A DNA stretch of 64,000 nt. Source: Lathyrus oleraceus (lineage: Eukaryota > Streptophyta > Magnoliopsida > Fabales > Fabaceae). The stretch lies in NCBI RefSeq assembly GCF_024323335.1, contig NC_066585.1:75936109-76000108 (forward strand). The letters run 5' to 3'. Shown piece by piece: positions 37,165 through 49,260 of the stretch (within the stretch, counting starts at the first letter, position 1; each line of letters opens with the position of its first letter). A model generated the notes under the pieces. The model made no database searches, was not told the DNA's origin, and was given only the letters and a program-made list of their open reading frames with translations. The translations under genes and the position numbers were made by a program.

Positions 37165-37274
37165 ATAGTCGGTCGAGTCGAGTCGTAATTATTCTGTTTC
37201 CCCTGTACGGGATAGGTGTTGTGTAACCCTATCAGTACTTATGGTTTTAGTTTGTTTGGGTTTTCAGAATAGAG

Positions 37275-40200
37275 ATGGCTGGAAGAGGTAGAGACGATGC
37301 TGCGATTGCTGAGGCTCTGGGTATGCTAGCTGGAGTACTTGGAGAGAATTCGAATGTTGTGGGAATGGGAGTTGCTCGTCAACTGAGTGAGTTCCAGAAG
37401 AACAATCCTCCAATGTTCAAGGGAGCATACGATCCAGATGGTGCTCAGAAGTGGTTGAAGGAGATCGAGAGGATCTTCCGAGTGACTGAATGTGCCGATA
37501 ACCAGAAGGTCAGGTTCGGTACGCATATGCTGTCAGAAGAAGCCGATGATTGGTGGGTTGCTACCCGCACTGAGTTGGAAACTGCTGGGAATGCTGAAAT
37601 CACTTGGGCTGTGTTCAGAGAGAGATTCCTGAGGAAGTATTTTCCAGAGGATGTCAGAGGAAAGAAAGAGATAGAGTTCTTGGAATTGAAGCAGGGTAAC
37701 AAGTCTGTTACTGAGTATGCTGCTAAGTTCACAGAGCTGTCAAAGTATTATACTCCCTATAATGAGGCTGCTGGAGAATTTTCGAAATGTGTGAAGTTTG
37801 AGAACGGGTTGCGTCCCGAGATCAAACAGGCTATTGGATATCAGCGGATCAGAGTGTTTTCTGACTTGGTTGACTGTTGCAGGATTTTTGAACAGGATTC
37901 CAAAGCCAGAGCAGAGAGCTATCAGCAGAGAGTTGATAGGAAAGGCAAGAATCAGAATGATCATGGAAAACCGTATGCCGCTGGCCAAGGTTTCCAGAAG
38001 CAGAGTGGAATGAAGAGGCCTAGTGGGGGAGACTCTAGTGCCCCTGCTAAGTGTTACAGATGTGGTCAGGCTGGACATCGTGTCCATGAGTGTACCAGTG
38101 CTGTGAGGAAGTGTTTCAAGTGTGGAAAAGGTGGTCATTTGGCTGCAGAGTGCCGGTCGAAGACTGTGACTTGTTTCAACTGTGGAGAGTTGGGTCATAT
38201 CAGTCCACAGTGTCCTAAGCCGAAGAAAGAGAATCAGTCAGGAGGCAAGGTCTTTGCCTTATCAGGTTCTGAGACTTCTGCAGATGATCGTTTGATCCGA
38301 GGTACGTGTTATATTAATGGCTTTCCTCTTGTAGCTATTATTGACACCGGTGCTACTCATTCCTTTATATCATTGGATTGTGCTGTGAAACTTAAGTTAG
38401 AGATATCTGAGATGTATGGTAGTATGGTGATTGATACTCCTGCGAAGGGTTCAGTGACTACTACGTCAGTTTGTTTGAATTGTCCTTTGAGTATATTTGG
38501 TAGGGACTTTGGGATAGACCTTGTGTGTCTTCCATTAGTGCAGATTGATGTTATCTTGGGTATGAACTGGTTGGTGTTTAACCGAGTTTCTATCAACTGT
38601 TTTGATAAGACTGTGATCTTTCCTGAGATTGAGGAAGGAGAGAGTTTGTTTCTATCAGCAAGGCAGGTGAATGAGGCAGTAGCAGGTGGGGCAGAGTTGT
38701 TTATGTTGTTAGCGACTTTGGAGGCTAAAGATAAACTGGCGATTTGTGATCTAGCAGTGGTGTGTGATTTTCCTGATGTGTTCCCTGAAGAAGTGAATGA
38801 ATTACCACCAGAGCGTGAAGTTGAGTTCTCGATTAAATTGGTACCTGGTACTAGGCCGATATCGATGGCTCCGTACCGTATGTCTGCTGTTGAGTTGACT
38901 GAATTGAAGAGTCATCTGGAAGATCTGTTGGATAAGAAATTTATTCGTCCGAGTGTGTCACCGTGGGGTGCACCAGTGTTATTGGTTAAGAAGAAAGAAG
39001 GTACTATGAGGTTGTGTGTGGACTACAGACAACTGAATAAAGTGACGATCAAGAATCGGTATCCTTTGCCGAGGATTGATGATTTGATGGATCAGTTGGT
39101 TGGTGCGAGCGTGTTCAGCAAGATAGATTTGAGATCGGGATATCATCAGATACGTGTGAAAACTGAGGATATTCAGAAGACTGCTTTCAGAACAAGGTAT
39201 GGACATTATGAATATTCTGTAATGCCTTTTGGTGTGACTAATGCGCCTGGAGTATTTATGGAGTATATGAATAGGATTTTCCATCCGTACCTAGACCAGT
39301 TTGTTGTGGTGTTTATTGATGACATTTTGGTGTATTCGAAATCTGAAGAAGAGCATGCTGAACATTTGAGAGTGGTTTTAGAAGTTCTACGAGAAAAGAA
39401 GTTATTTGCTAAACTCTCTAAATGTGAATTTTGGTTAGAAGAGGTTAGTTTTCTTGGTCATGTGATTTCAAGAGGTGGTGTTGCTGTTGATCCTTCTAAG
39501 ATAGAAGCGGTATCTAAGTGGGAAGCTCCGAAGTCAGTTTCTGAGATAAGGAGTTTTCTTGGACTTGCAGGTTATTATAGGAAATTTATTGAGGGATTTT
39601 CTAAGTTGGCGTTACCGTTGACGATGTTGACTAGAAAGGGGCAAGCATTTGTTTGGGACTCAAAATGCGAAGAAGGTTTCCAAGAGTTAAAGAGAAGGTT
39701 GACTACTGCTCCTATTCTGATATTACCGAGTCCGTCGGAACCATTTGAAGTTTATTGTGATGCTTCATTGTTGGGTTTGGGTGGTGTGTTGATGCAGAAT
39801 AAGCAGGTTATAGCTTATGCTTCGAGACAACTGAGGGTTCATGAGAGGAACTATCCGACACACGATTTAGAGTTGGCAGCTGTGGTGTTTGTTCTGAAGT
39901 TATGGAGGCATTACTTGTATGGTTCAAGATTTGAGGTTTTCAGTGACCATAAGAGTTTAAAGTATTTGTTTGACCAGAAAGAGCTGAATATGAGACAGAG
40001 GAGATGGTTAGAATTTCTGAAGGATTATGACTTTGGTTTGAATTACCATCCGGGTAAAGCAAACGTAGTAGCTGATGCATTGAGTCGGAAATCATTACAT
40101 ATGTCTATGTTAATGGTTAGAGAATTGGATTTGATTGAGCAGTTTAGAGATTTGAGTTTGGTGTGTGAGAGTACTCACAATAGTGTTAAATTGGGAATGT

Positions 40201-41153
40201 TGAAGTTAACGAGTGGTATTCTGGATGAGATTAAAGAAGGTCAGAAATCCGTTGTGTTTTTGGTTGATAAGTTGACTTTAGTGAATCAAGGTCAAGGTGG
40301 TGAATTCATAGTTGATGAGAATGGCATTTTGAAATTTGGTAATCGGGTGTGTATTCCGGATGTTACCGAACTTAAGAAGAGTATTCTGGAGGAAGGACAT
40401 CGTAGTGGCTTGAGTATTCATCCTGGAGCTACAAAGATGTATCATGATTTGAAGAAGTTATTTTGGTGGTCGGGAATGAAAAGAGAAATTGCGAGTTTTG
40501 TTTATTCCTGTTTGACTTGTCAGAAGTCAAAGATTGAGCATCAGAAGCCGTCTGGGCTAATGCAACCGTTGGCTATTCCAGAGTGGAAGTGGGATAGTAT
40601 CAGTATGGATTTTGTTTCTGGTTTGCCGAGGACAGGTAAGAATTTTGAAGCTATTTGGGTGATTGTTGATAGATTGACGAAGTCGGCTCATTTCATTCCG
40701 ATCAGAATGGATTATCCGTTAGAGAGATTAGCCGAGTTGTATATTGAGAAGATTGTAAGTTTGCATGGTATTCCGTCGAGTATTGTCTCGGACAGAGATC
40801 CTAGATTTACATCGAAGTTCTGGGAAGGTTTGCAGAGGGCTTTAGGAACTAAGCTGAGATTGAGTTCTGCATATCATCCGCAGACTGATGGTCAGACTGA
40901 GAGGACGATTCAGTCACTAGAGGATCTTTTGAGGGCTTGTGTTTTGGAAAAGGGAGGTGTTTGGGATTGTTATTTACCTTTGATTGAGTTTACCTACAAC
41001 AATAGTTTTCATTCGAGCATTGGTATGGCGCCGTTTGAAGCTTTGTATGGTAGGAGATGTCGGACACCGTTATGTTGGTATGAGTCCGGTGAGAGTGCTG
41101 TGGTTGGACCGGAGATTGTTCAACAGACTACAGAAAAGATTAAGATGATTTAG
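37275..41153 (+). CDS. Chromovirus Gag-Pol polyprotein, ends at a premature TAG
   Basis: One frame of 1292 codons. Gag occupies about residues 1-330, with the retrotransposon Gag core ([19 protein letters not shown]) and three CCHC knuckles near 259 ([14 protein letters not shown]), 280 ([14 protein letters not shown]) and 300 ([14 protein letters not shown]). Protease: [12 protein letters not shown] near 354. Reverse transcriptase: about 520-720, catalytic box [10 protein letters not shown] near 677. RNase H: from about 824 ([11 protein letters not shown]). Integrase: zinc region near 1041-1085, then DDE residues in SMDFVSG (about 1110), VSDRDPRF (about 1170) and QTERTIQ (about 1206). The frame stops at TAG 41151-41153, after the catalytic core but before the GPY/F module and chromodomain, which continue in the same frame (41160-41645). 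Product: virus-like particle proteins and replication enzymes of the element. Confidence 0.95.
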   Translation: MAGRGRDDAAIAEALGMLAGVLGENSNVVGMGVARQLSEFQKNNPPMFKGAYDPDGAQKWLKEIERIFRVTECADNQKVRFGTHMLSEEADDWWVATRTELETAGNAEITWAVFRERFLRKYFPEDVRGKKEIEFLELKQGNKSVTEYAAKFTELSKYYTPYNEAAGEFSKCVKFENGLRPEIKQAIGYQRIRVFSDLVDCCRIFEQDSKARAESYQQRVDRKGKNQNDHGKPYAAGQGFQKQSGMKRPSGGDSSAPAKCYRCGQAGHRVHECTSAVRKCFKCGKGGHLAAECRSKTVTCFNCGELGHISPQCPKPKKENQSGGKVFALSGSETSADDRLIRGTCYINGFPLVAIIDTGATHSFISLDCAVKLKLEISEMYGSMVIDTPAKGSVTTTSVCLNCPLSIFGRDFGIDLVCLPLVQIDVILGMNWLVFNRVSINCFDKTVIFPEIEEGESLFLSARQVNEAVAGGAELFMLLATLEAKDKLAICDLAVVCDFPDVFPEEVNELPPEREVEFSIKLVPGTRPISMAPYRMSAVELTELKSHLEDLLDKKFIRPSVSPWGAPVLLVKKKEGTMRLCVDYRQLNKVTIKNRYPLPRIDDLMDQLVGASVFSKIDLRSGYHQIRVKTEDIQKTAFRTRYGHYEYSVMPFGVTNAPGVFMEYMNRIFHPYLDQFVVVFIDDILVYSKSEEEHAEHLRVVLEVLREKKLFAKLSKCEFWLEEVSFLGHVISRGGVAVDPSKIEAVSKWEAPKSVSEIRSFLGLAGYYRKFIEGFSKLALPLTMLTRKGQAFVWDSKCEEGFQELKRRLTTAPILILPSPSEPFEVYCDASLLGLGGVLMQNKQVIAYASRQLRVHERNYPTHDLELAAVVFVLKLWRHYLYGSRFEVFSDHKSLKYLFDQKELNMRQRRWLEFLKDYDFGLNYHPGKANVVADALSRKSLHMSMLMVRELDLIEQFRDLSLVCESTHNSVKLGMLKLTSGILDEIKEGQKSVVFLVDKLTLVNQGQGGEFIVDENGILKFGNRVCIPDVTELKKSILEEGHRSGLSIHPGATKMYHDLKKLFWWSGMKREIASFVYSCLTCQKSKIEHQKPSGLMQPLAIPEWKWDSISMDFVSGLPRTGKNFEAIWVIVDRLTKSAHFIPIRMDYPLERLAELYIEKIVSLHGIPSSIVSDRDPRFTSKFWEGLQRALGTKLRLSSAYHPQTDGQTERTIQSLEDLLRACVLEKGGVWDCYLPLIEFTYNNSFHSSIGMAPFEALYGRRCRTPLCWYESGESAVVGPEIVQQTTEKIKMI

Positions 41154-41645
41154 GAGAAGATGAGAATTGCTCAGAGTCGTCAGAAGAGTTATCATGACAA
41201 GAGGAGGAAGTCACTTGAGTTTCGAGAGGGAGATCACGTGTTTCTTCGTGTTACTCCGATAACTGGGGTTGGTCGAGCTTTGAAGTCAAAGAAGTTGACA
41301 CCTCGATTTATTGGTCCTTATCAGATTTTGGAGAGGATAGGAGAAGTAGCCTATCGTGTCGCTTTATCGCCGTCGCTTGCGAATTTGCATGAGGTTTTTC
41401 ATGTGTCCCAGTTGAGGAGGTACATTCATGATCCGTTGCATGTAGTCCAAGTAGATGATGTACAGGTGAGAGATAACCTGACTGTTGAAACATCACCTAT
41501 GAGGATTGAGGATCGAGAGTTGAAGCAGTTGCGGGGTAAAGAGATTGCCTTGGTGAAGGTAGCTTGGAGAGGACCAGCAGGTGGCAATGTGACTTGGGAA
41601 CTGGAGAGTAAGATGAAGGAGTCTTACCCAGAGTTGTTCGCTTGA
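41154..41645 (+). pseudogene. Integrase C-terminus with chromodomain, beyond the stop
   Basis: Same frame as gag-pol, separated from it by the single TAG. It holds the GPY/F module (TPRFIGPYQILERIG near 41308-41350), the FHVSQLRRY motif, and a C-terminal chromodomain-like segment (VKVAWRGPAGGNVTWELE, 41551-41605). In chromoviruses this domain reads histone marks and steers integration. Its separation by a stop suggests untargeted or no integration unless there is readthrough. An internal ATG at 41160 exists but is unlikely to be used. Confidence 0.85.
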
Positions 41646-41670
41646 GGTATGTTTTCGAGGACGAAAACTC

Positions 41671-41687
41671 TTTTAGTGGGGGAGAGT
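41671..41687 (+). other. Polypurine tract of the chromovirus
   Basis: TTTTAGTGGGGGAGAGT directly before the 3' LTR; G-rich purine run as expected for plus-strand priming. Confidence 0.85.
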
Positions 41688-43660
41688 TGTAACACCCCGA
41701 TAATAATATGATAATTATTTAAATTAAGTTAATAATATATTTATTAATTTAATTAGATAATTGGATTATTATTATTATTATTATTTTAGAATTATTGAAT
41801 TATTATTATTATTGGAATAATAATATAATTTGGAAAATATATAAGTTGGAATAAGGAAAAAGGGTTCATTTGGTAAAAAGGAAGTTTCACGTGAAAACAG
41901 AGAAGCGATCGTGAAAGAGGAAAAGGGGCAAAGAGGAAGAACCAGAGAGCAAAGGTTGGAGAAGAGCTTGGAGCTTAGAGATTTTGCCGGATTAACTCAG
42001 GTAAGGGGGGTTTATCGTCGATTAATGGGTATTATGGGATAATATGTAATGGGTAGTGATAAGCCGTTATTTGACCCTAATTGGGATTGGTGAATGCTGG
42101 AATTACGTTGGTTAAACTGTGTTAAAAACTGAAATTGAATCCGTGATTGTATGTGTCGTGATTTTCCGATAGTGTAGCTTTTTACGGAATTGGAATCGGA
42201 GGTCCGGAAGTCCTCCAATGGCGGAAAATGCGGAGGATTCTGCATTCTGCCTTGAGTTAGCGCAGGAACAGCTTCTGTCTTGCGTTAACCGGTTAACCCA
42301 GGGTGTTAACCGGTTAACACTGTTTTGAATTGTGAAAATTTGCTGTTTTGTCTGCGTTAACCGGTTAACCCAGGGTGTTAACCGGTTAACACTGTTGTGA
42401 TTGCTGAAATATTGCTGTTTGTGCTGCGTTAACCGGTTAACCCAGGGCGTTAACCGGTTAACACTGTTAAGTTTTGGGACAGGAAGCGTGTTGTGCTGCG
42501 TTAACCGGTTAACCCAGGGCGTTAACCGGTTAACACTGTTGCAGAGTGGAAAATTTGTGTTTTAAATGTTGTGTGCCTATTTGAGGGTTGGCCTATGTTG
42601 GCATATGATGTAATAGGGATTAATTCCCGCTGTTTTGAGCAGGGTAGATATTAGTAGAGTGTACTAATACTGTGATGGATTAATTGACATGATATGATGT
42701 TTTGATGAACGTGTTGATGATGTATGATGGTATGCATAATGCTATGAATGTATATATTATGCATGTGTTTGTGAATGGACTGTTTTATGGCCTAAAGTGT
42801 GAGCATAAGTCCATTGTGGATTATGGTTGATGATTTTGCATTGCTAGGTGAATTAGCATGCATATTGTAGTCTTTGTGGTGGTAGCTAATTCCCGTGGTG
42901 AGGAATTAGTGAGTTGGTGGTAGCTAATTCCCGTGGTGAGGAATTAGTGAGTGAGTCACTAGGTCTCAAATGAGTGGGACTAGTGGGCTTGGTAGCCGTA
43001 TCCGTAGTTGATCGGTGAGGTTGAACTATATGTTCACGAATAGTCGGTACCGCATGTGTGGAGTCTCGTTGCATAATGTATTTATGGCGTATAATATGAA
43101 TGGATGTATTCCAATATTATACGTGTGTTTGTGTTGTTATGGAGTATGATTTGAGATTATACTTGTGTTTTATGTTGGTGTGAATATGATGTTGAGCTGA
43201 TGTGCTGTTACTGATTGTATGTTGCGATTAGGGTGATTAATGTGTTAAATTGCTTAACATGACATTATATTCTATAATGCCTATTATATTGATTGAGGAA
43301 CTCACCCTTACAACTATTTTTCAGGTAACGAGAAATGAGTTAAGTAGAAGCGAATGCTTGGAGTCTAGTGTAGTCTCCTTAGTGGGTCATGCTCTGATAG
43401 ATGTAACATCGGGAGGGAACCTTTTTATTATGTTGTTAATGATTGTTGAACCAGTTTACATGTAGTATGTTACATGTTTTGATTGATTTGATTTATATCC
43501 GCTGCGATTTATGCAAAGGTTTAATTGATTAAATAAAGAGCATGACAGTTATTTTGGAACATGGTGTGAATGATTGTGTGACACCCTTAACTGCATAATT
43601 ACTCTGATATATGTTTATTATTTTAATTAAATAATTGGGGTATTTTAGAAGGGTGTTACA
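41688..43660 (+). repeat. 3' LTR of the chromovirus
   Basis: 1973 bp, near-identical to 35173-37148. Differences seen: one fewer TTA unit near 41770, C/T near 42698, G/A near 42796 and two bases near 43340. It carries the same palindrome array at 42284-42534. Confidence 0.97.
42284..42534. repeat. Palindrome-pair array GTTAACCGGTTAAC (3' LTR)
   Basis: Identical in layout to 35772-36022: four 72-bp units, eight perfect palindromes. Confidence 0.98.
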
Positions 43661-44690
43661 AGGTTCACAAAAGATGAATGCTTAATCGAAGACGAAGTCG
43701 CACAAGAGGTAATGCTTATAGGTAAGCGAATTAATAATATTTTCATGATTTCCCTTGACGATGTTTCTTTGAAGGTTAAGTGTCTTGTGGCAAATAACAA
43801 CGACTCATGGTTATGGCATAAGAGATTTGCTCACATTCACATGGAGCACTTGAATAAGTTAGTAAAACATGACCTTGTCATTGGATTGCCAAAGATAAAA
43901 TTCATCAAAGATAGGCTTTGCGATGCATGTCAAAAGGGGAAGCAAACCAAGTCAACTTTCACATCCAAAAATGTGGTGTCCACTTCTAGGCCACTACAAC
44001 TGTTACACATGGACTTCTTTGGTCCATCAAGAACAAGAAGCTTCGGAGGTAACTTATATGCTTTAGTTATTGTTGATGATTATTCTAGATATACTTGGAC
44101 TTTCATTTTAGTACAGAAAAGTGATGCATTCAATGCATTCAAGAAGTATGCAAAACAAATTCAAAATGAGAAATCAATAACAATTGCCTCCATAAGAAGC
44201 GATCATGGTGGAGAATTCCAGAATACCTCCTTTGAAGATTTTTGCGAGGATCAAGGAATATTTCACAATTTCTCGGCTCCAAGGACTCCACAACAAAATG
44301 GAGTAGTTGAAAGAAAGAATAGGTCATTGGTGGAACTTGCAAGAACAATGCTTAGCGACTCGAATCTTCCTAAGTATTTTTGGGCGGATGCGGTTAACAC
44401 GACATGTTTTGTAAGCAATAGAGTTAACATAAGATCTATCCTAAAGAAGACTCCATATGAACTCTTCAAAGGAAGGAAACTCAACATCTCTTTCTTTCAC
44501 ATCTTTGGATGCAAGTGCTTTGTCCTAAACAATGACAAAGACAACCTTGGTAAGTTCGACGAAAAATCGGATGAAGCTATCTTTCTTGGTTATTCTCTTA
44601 CGAGTAAGGCAGACAAAATTTATAATAAAAGAATTTTAAATATAGAAAAATTCATGCATGTTAAGTTTGACGAATCTAACCCCTCGAAAG
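43661..44690 (+). pseudogene. Copia integrase (continuation after the chromovirus)
   Basis: Sequence resumes with the second AGGTT. It shows the HHCC zinc-binding region (WHKRFAHIHMEHLNKLVK ... CDACQKGK, 43818-43940) and the catalytic DDE residues: LHMDFFGPS (about 44010), IRSDHGGEFQ (about 44200) and NGVVERKNR (about 44300). FKGRKLNISFFHIFGCKCF follows near 44465-44520. The frame is open across 43712-44690 and ends only because the solo LTR at 44691 supplies a stop. The ATG at 43712 is internal, not a start. Confidence 0.92.
44686..44690. other. Target-site duplication GAAAG, left copy
   Basis: GAAAG here and at 49261-49265 exactly flank the solo LTR 44691-49260. Confidence 0.95.
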
Positions 44691-47600
44691 TGTAACACCT
44701 CAAAATTTGCCCTCCTCTCTTGGGACTAGCTTAGCATATTGCATTTCATTTTTAGGGCATTAGGCATTTGCATATTTCATATCATGTGAGAATGAACAAG
44801 TCCTCTAAAAAGTCTTTCTCAGAAGATAGAGAGGTTAAGAGATGCAAGCCTGAGGGTCTCATAAATTGATCACTAATCATCTGAGGGTTTGTGCTTCAAT
44901 TAGGGTTTCTTGGTCTTTCAAGGAGTTTGAGCATTATCTTATTGGCAAGGGTACATCATCATCATCATGGTTATGTCATCCTCAGAGGCTCATTGTTTAT
45001 GCTCAGATTCTTTGGGATTAGGGTTTTGACCTCTGGTCAACCCTAATCAGTGGCATTCTACCAGTCAGGGATTTTCAAGGAGGTGAGGTATTTCTTGAGA
45101 AGGAGATCATCATATGATTTTATTGAGCTTGTATAAGCTAGGGTTTCATTTTGGAGCCATTTCCTCAAGTGTTGAAGGCTCAAAGTCCACAGTGCATGAC
45201 CAAATCATCTGAGGCCCATAAAAGTCAACAGAAAGTCAACTGAGGGCTAGGAGATGGAGAAATGAGTTTCAACATTTCATTCATGTCCCAAATAGGTTCA
45301 TTTATCATGTCAAGTATCTACCTTGAAGATTTTGAAGCCAGATCAAAAGTTTCCAAAAATGGAAAGTGACCTGTAATTTCAAGTTTCCAAAAATGGCAAG
45401 TTTTTGGACCAACTTCAACTTAACTTTCCAACATCAAAGAAGCTTCAAATGAAATTTTGTCCAACATGAATGTTGAAGATCTTTATCTCCCCTTTCCAAA
45501 AAGTCCAAGATCATGAATTTATGATGAATGGTTAAGGAGTTATGATCAAATCATGGCCAAGTGTGCATGGAGCTTCAAATGGCCATATCTTTTGAACCAA
45601 GACTCCAAATTGAGTGGTTCTTTTTGCATTGTTCTTCTCATGTCATGAGGTTTCCAAATCAACCATCACATTGCATGAAATGTTATCACATGAGCATTTG
45701 CATATCCAAGTCAATTTTGGAGGGAAAATTGGAAATTTAAAAATGGTGCATTGTATGGATTTTCTACCATTGCCATTGTGTTTGAAATGTAATTTTGAGT
45801 GAATTTGGGCCTTGGTGTGTACTGTTCACGTGTGCGTCTCATGCATGAGGTGAAAATGCAAATTTGTGCATGCACCTTATACTCCCTTAATCTCAATTAA
45901 ACATGGCTTAGTGTTAATTTCAGAATGATTAAGAAGGCATATATAAGCTTAATCACAACTGTTTCATTCACAATACACAAGTTCAGATCTAGAATTGGAG
46001 AATTGATCAAAACTTTCTCTCAAAAAGATTTTCAAAATTCCTCACATAAACTTTATTTCTCTTGGTGAATTCATGATCATGGAGTGTTTTTAAGTAAGAT
46101 TGAACGTGCATCTTGTGGATTTCTGCTCAAAATCTTGCATGCTTAAAGCTTGAAGATGTTCATGGCAAATTCAAATTCAGATGGATCCACACGTGTTTGA
46201 GCTTCCAATTCTTCATCAATCATCTCCACAAGTATTATAGAGGAGCTTTGGATCATTTAGATCCTTGGAACGTGCAAAACAAGAACCTGCTCTTCAAGAG
46301 GTATGATTTTCGACCTTCATAATTCTTCAATTCATGAGCACATTCGTGTAGATCTTTGTTTGCTAAGAATTCTGAGCCAAAAATCGTGTGAAATGGAGCA
46401 TTATTGACTGAGTTATGTGCATTTGAAGTTTTGCATCCAAAAATGTTCATGCTCGATTTGAACTTGTTATGATGTTTTAGAATGAATTGTTAGTTGATCT
46501 ATGATGTACATGGAATAAGGATTTGAATGACATAATTTTTTTTTGAAATCCGCATAATTCTGGGATTTTCTGGAAATTTAGATGAACATTCATCATCTTC
46601 ATCATGAAGAAGATGAAGATGCATGCATAGCGTCGGTTTCTGGTGATTAGCGGCGGTTTTCTGGAATTTTGCATGCAGCTTAGGGTTTTGGATGGAAACG
46701 ATGTCGTTTCAGATGTTAGCGCGCATTTCTTTTGAATTTCTACACGGATCGATTCTGGCCGAGTGCAAAATATTCAAATTGTTCATTCTTTTCATGTTTT
46801 CCCTCCATATTCCATGTACATGTTCATTTTTGAATTTCATTTGGTATGCTAACTTAGAAAAATCATAACTAATTGAAAAATGCTCCAAATCACTCCCAAT
46901 TTTTTGCAAAATGATCCTTGTTTTGTCTAGTTTTTTATGATGATGAATTTGGAAGTTGTGCATGGCTGGAATTTTATTTGTGATAGGTTGATTGATCATG
47001 TGTGCATGTATGACCTTGCTTTGTTCAAACTATCATGAAATGCTTGTTTTTAATCCAATGGACATGAAATTTTACATGCTGATTCTAGACATGTTGATGA
47101 ATGTTTTAGGCTTGGTTTGGGATTTTTCTCATGCACCATTTCTATTTTATGCATGTGTTTGCATGGTGTGACAATTTATGTCACACATTTGGTTGTCTTA
47201 CTTGTGCAATTTAATTTCCATGCCAAATGACCTCTAATGCTTCTGATTTTTTGTGTGATGGATATTTTGGATGTGTTGAATACTCATGAATTTTTCCAGA
47301 ATTATTTGAATCATCTCTGTTTTGATTGGGAATTATCATTCATGATGATCATTTGGATGCCTTGAATTGGTCTTTGATTTCTCTTGCCTATTACATGAAC
47401 TTGCTTATTGATTTTGGTTTGGTCCTTTTTAGGACTTTTTCTTGATTGGTTAAGTATGATTCATGTTGAGTTTGAAGTTCTGTTTTGGCTTTTTGATCCC
47501 CCTTTGACCCTAGGCTTTGACCTAGTGGTTTGTTACTTACATTTGAGTTGTGAATTTCAGGTTCAAGTGTGCATCTCCTTGATTGATGTTGCTCCCTCAT

Positions 47601-49260
47601 TTGAGCTTGATCATGTGTTATTATTGGCTAACATTGGTTTGTTTTGTAGGCCTTGATGACAATTCACTTGTGTTTATTGCTCATGGTTGTCTAATTGGAT
47701 TTGTCTGTCTGTCTGATATTGACTGTTGACTGTTGGTCTGAATTGTGTACTGATTGGTTTAGCTGTTTCCACAGGTACTTAAGTTTCTTTAAGTTCATTT
47801 GAACTTTGCTTGGCTTTGCTTGTGGTGGGCATACCACTTAGGTAATGACCTCTGACTTCATGTAGTCTGGAAGACCTACTGTTATTAGTAGGCACCTGTC
47901 TGAAGCCCTCCTTAAGAGGCAATGTTTGTGATTGTTTAACTTTGTGCCTTGTACATTCAAAGACCTCCTAAGTGAAGAGGCATTGGCAGATACAAGGGAT
48001 GTGCAATCCATCCCCTACTATTCAGTTGTGTCATTCACTTTGCTCACACCATGTGTTGATGCATTGTGAATAAGAACCCAAGATCTTGTTGTGTCAGTCA
48101 TGTGGAGAAGAGTTCCTACATTATGAACTCCCACACTTTCTATTTGATTGAAGCTCTTCTAGGCCAGGGATAAGAGCTGTGAGGTCTTATCCTCACTTCC
48201 CATTTCATCTGCTTCACCCTAACTCTCAATGTTAGGGTTAAGAGCTAATCACACCCCATTCCAGTTGGCTTGTTTCTACAGCCTAGCCTTGTATGAGCCA
48301 ATTGTTTGCATATAGTGTGTGTGCTTGCTCTCTTGTGCTTGTGTTTGATGATGTGTTGTTTAGGCTAGCTTGCTTCCTGTGCAAGTTAGGATAGAGACCT
48401 CAACATAGGGATCGTATGCATGACAACTTCTAGGCTCGAGTCGTAGTCTCCCTAGTAGCTTGTTATCTCCCTTGTCTCTGGTTAGGTTAGAAGTTCTTTC
48501 CCTGTTAAGGGGAACTACGTCGCCCTGATCCTCATACCAGATGAGGTACGTAGGCAGGAGATTGAGCTGATCTCTCCGGGCATTTTCTTTTCCTTTTGTG
48601 TGTGTTTGTTATCCTTTTCTGGTTGGAGTCTGATGTAAGTCCAGCAATTGGCATTCAGTTTCCAGTTTGTGTGTGTCTTTGTTTGGAGTCCAGCGATTGG
48701 CAGTTGGTTTCCTGTGGGTTGTGTGTGTGGAGTCTGATGTAAGTCCAGCGATTGGCATTCAGTTTCCTCGTTTGGGTTTGTTGCTTGGAGTCGGACGTAA
48801 GACCGGCCATTGGCAGTCTGTTTCCATTTGTGTCTTGCTTTGACGTCTCAGCGTCTGTGCGTGTGTTTTGTTTCGGCGTGCGTGAGCCGAACTACGGTAG
48901 CTCCGATTCTCATTCCAGATGAGATATGTAGGCCCAGGATCCGACATCCTACTGAGTCCGCCTTCATCTCTTTCCATCTGTGTTTTATTATTCCAGTACG
49001 TGTGCATTCTTTTTGAGCAGTTATTCAGCAACCTTATTCTATTCTCTTGATCGTGGATCCCGTCGAGTACGACGGACGTGAGGGGTGCTAATACCTTCCC
49101 CTTGCGTAACCGACTCCCGATCCTTGTAATCTCCGGTAGTAAGACTATTTCCTTTCCAGGTTTACTTCGAGCGTTTCCTTTCCCTCCTTTGGGATAAATA
49201 ACGCACGGTGGCGGCTCTGTTTGTTTGTTTTTCCCGCCGGTTGTTTTTCGCGTTGCGACA
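44691..49260 (+). mobile_element. Very long solo LTR, Ogre/Tat-like gypsy
   Basis: 4570 bp, TGTAACACCTCAAAATTTGCC...GTTGCGACA, with perfect GAAAG duplications. The length and the 3' part (GGTGCTAATACCTTCCCCTT, then CGGTGGCGGCTCTG) are what I associate with Ogre/Tat LTRs. CATATATAAGC near 45936 is a likely TATA box. No internal region is present. The several ORFs inside (for example 47408-47656, 48810-49016) are non-coding LTR sequence. It lies between copia integrase and RT. Confidence 0.93.
48620..48835. repeat. Degenerate tandem repeats in the Ogre-like LTR
   Basis: Four copies of a TTGGAGTCTGATGTAAGTCC, then CAGCGATTGGCATTCAGTTT phrase, unit about 50-60 bp. A CATACCAGATGAGGTACGTA-like phrase occurs at 48532 and 48914. 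Confidence 0.8.

Larger units (their letters stand above)
35173..43660 (+). mobile_element. Complete Ty3/gypsy chromovirus (Tekay-like), very young
   Basis: 8488 bp with LTRs of 1976 and 1973 bp, PBS, one long gag-pol frame, polypurine tract and perfect TSD AGGTT. The order RT before integrase marks Ty3/gypsy; the GPY/F motif and C-terminal chromodomain mark a chromovirus. The LTRs differ, by my eye alignment, at about four bases plus one TTA unit, so insertion is recent. The only coding lesion I see is one in-frame TAG near the integrase C-terminus. It sits inside the copia protease-integrase interval in the same orientation. Confidence 0.96.

Noticed and set aside
37798..38198. ORFs in other frames of the chromovirus gag-pol
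   Set aside because: Shadows of the long polyprotein frame; no independent signals.
48759..49031. ORFs in both strands near the end of the 4.57-kb LTR
   Set aside because: Inside a solo LTR with tandem repeats, no protein motif.
49208..49260. ATG at 49208 as a start for the copia RT segment
   Set aside because: The first 53 bases belong to the solo LTR end; the open frame arises by chance at the junction.
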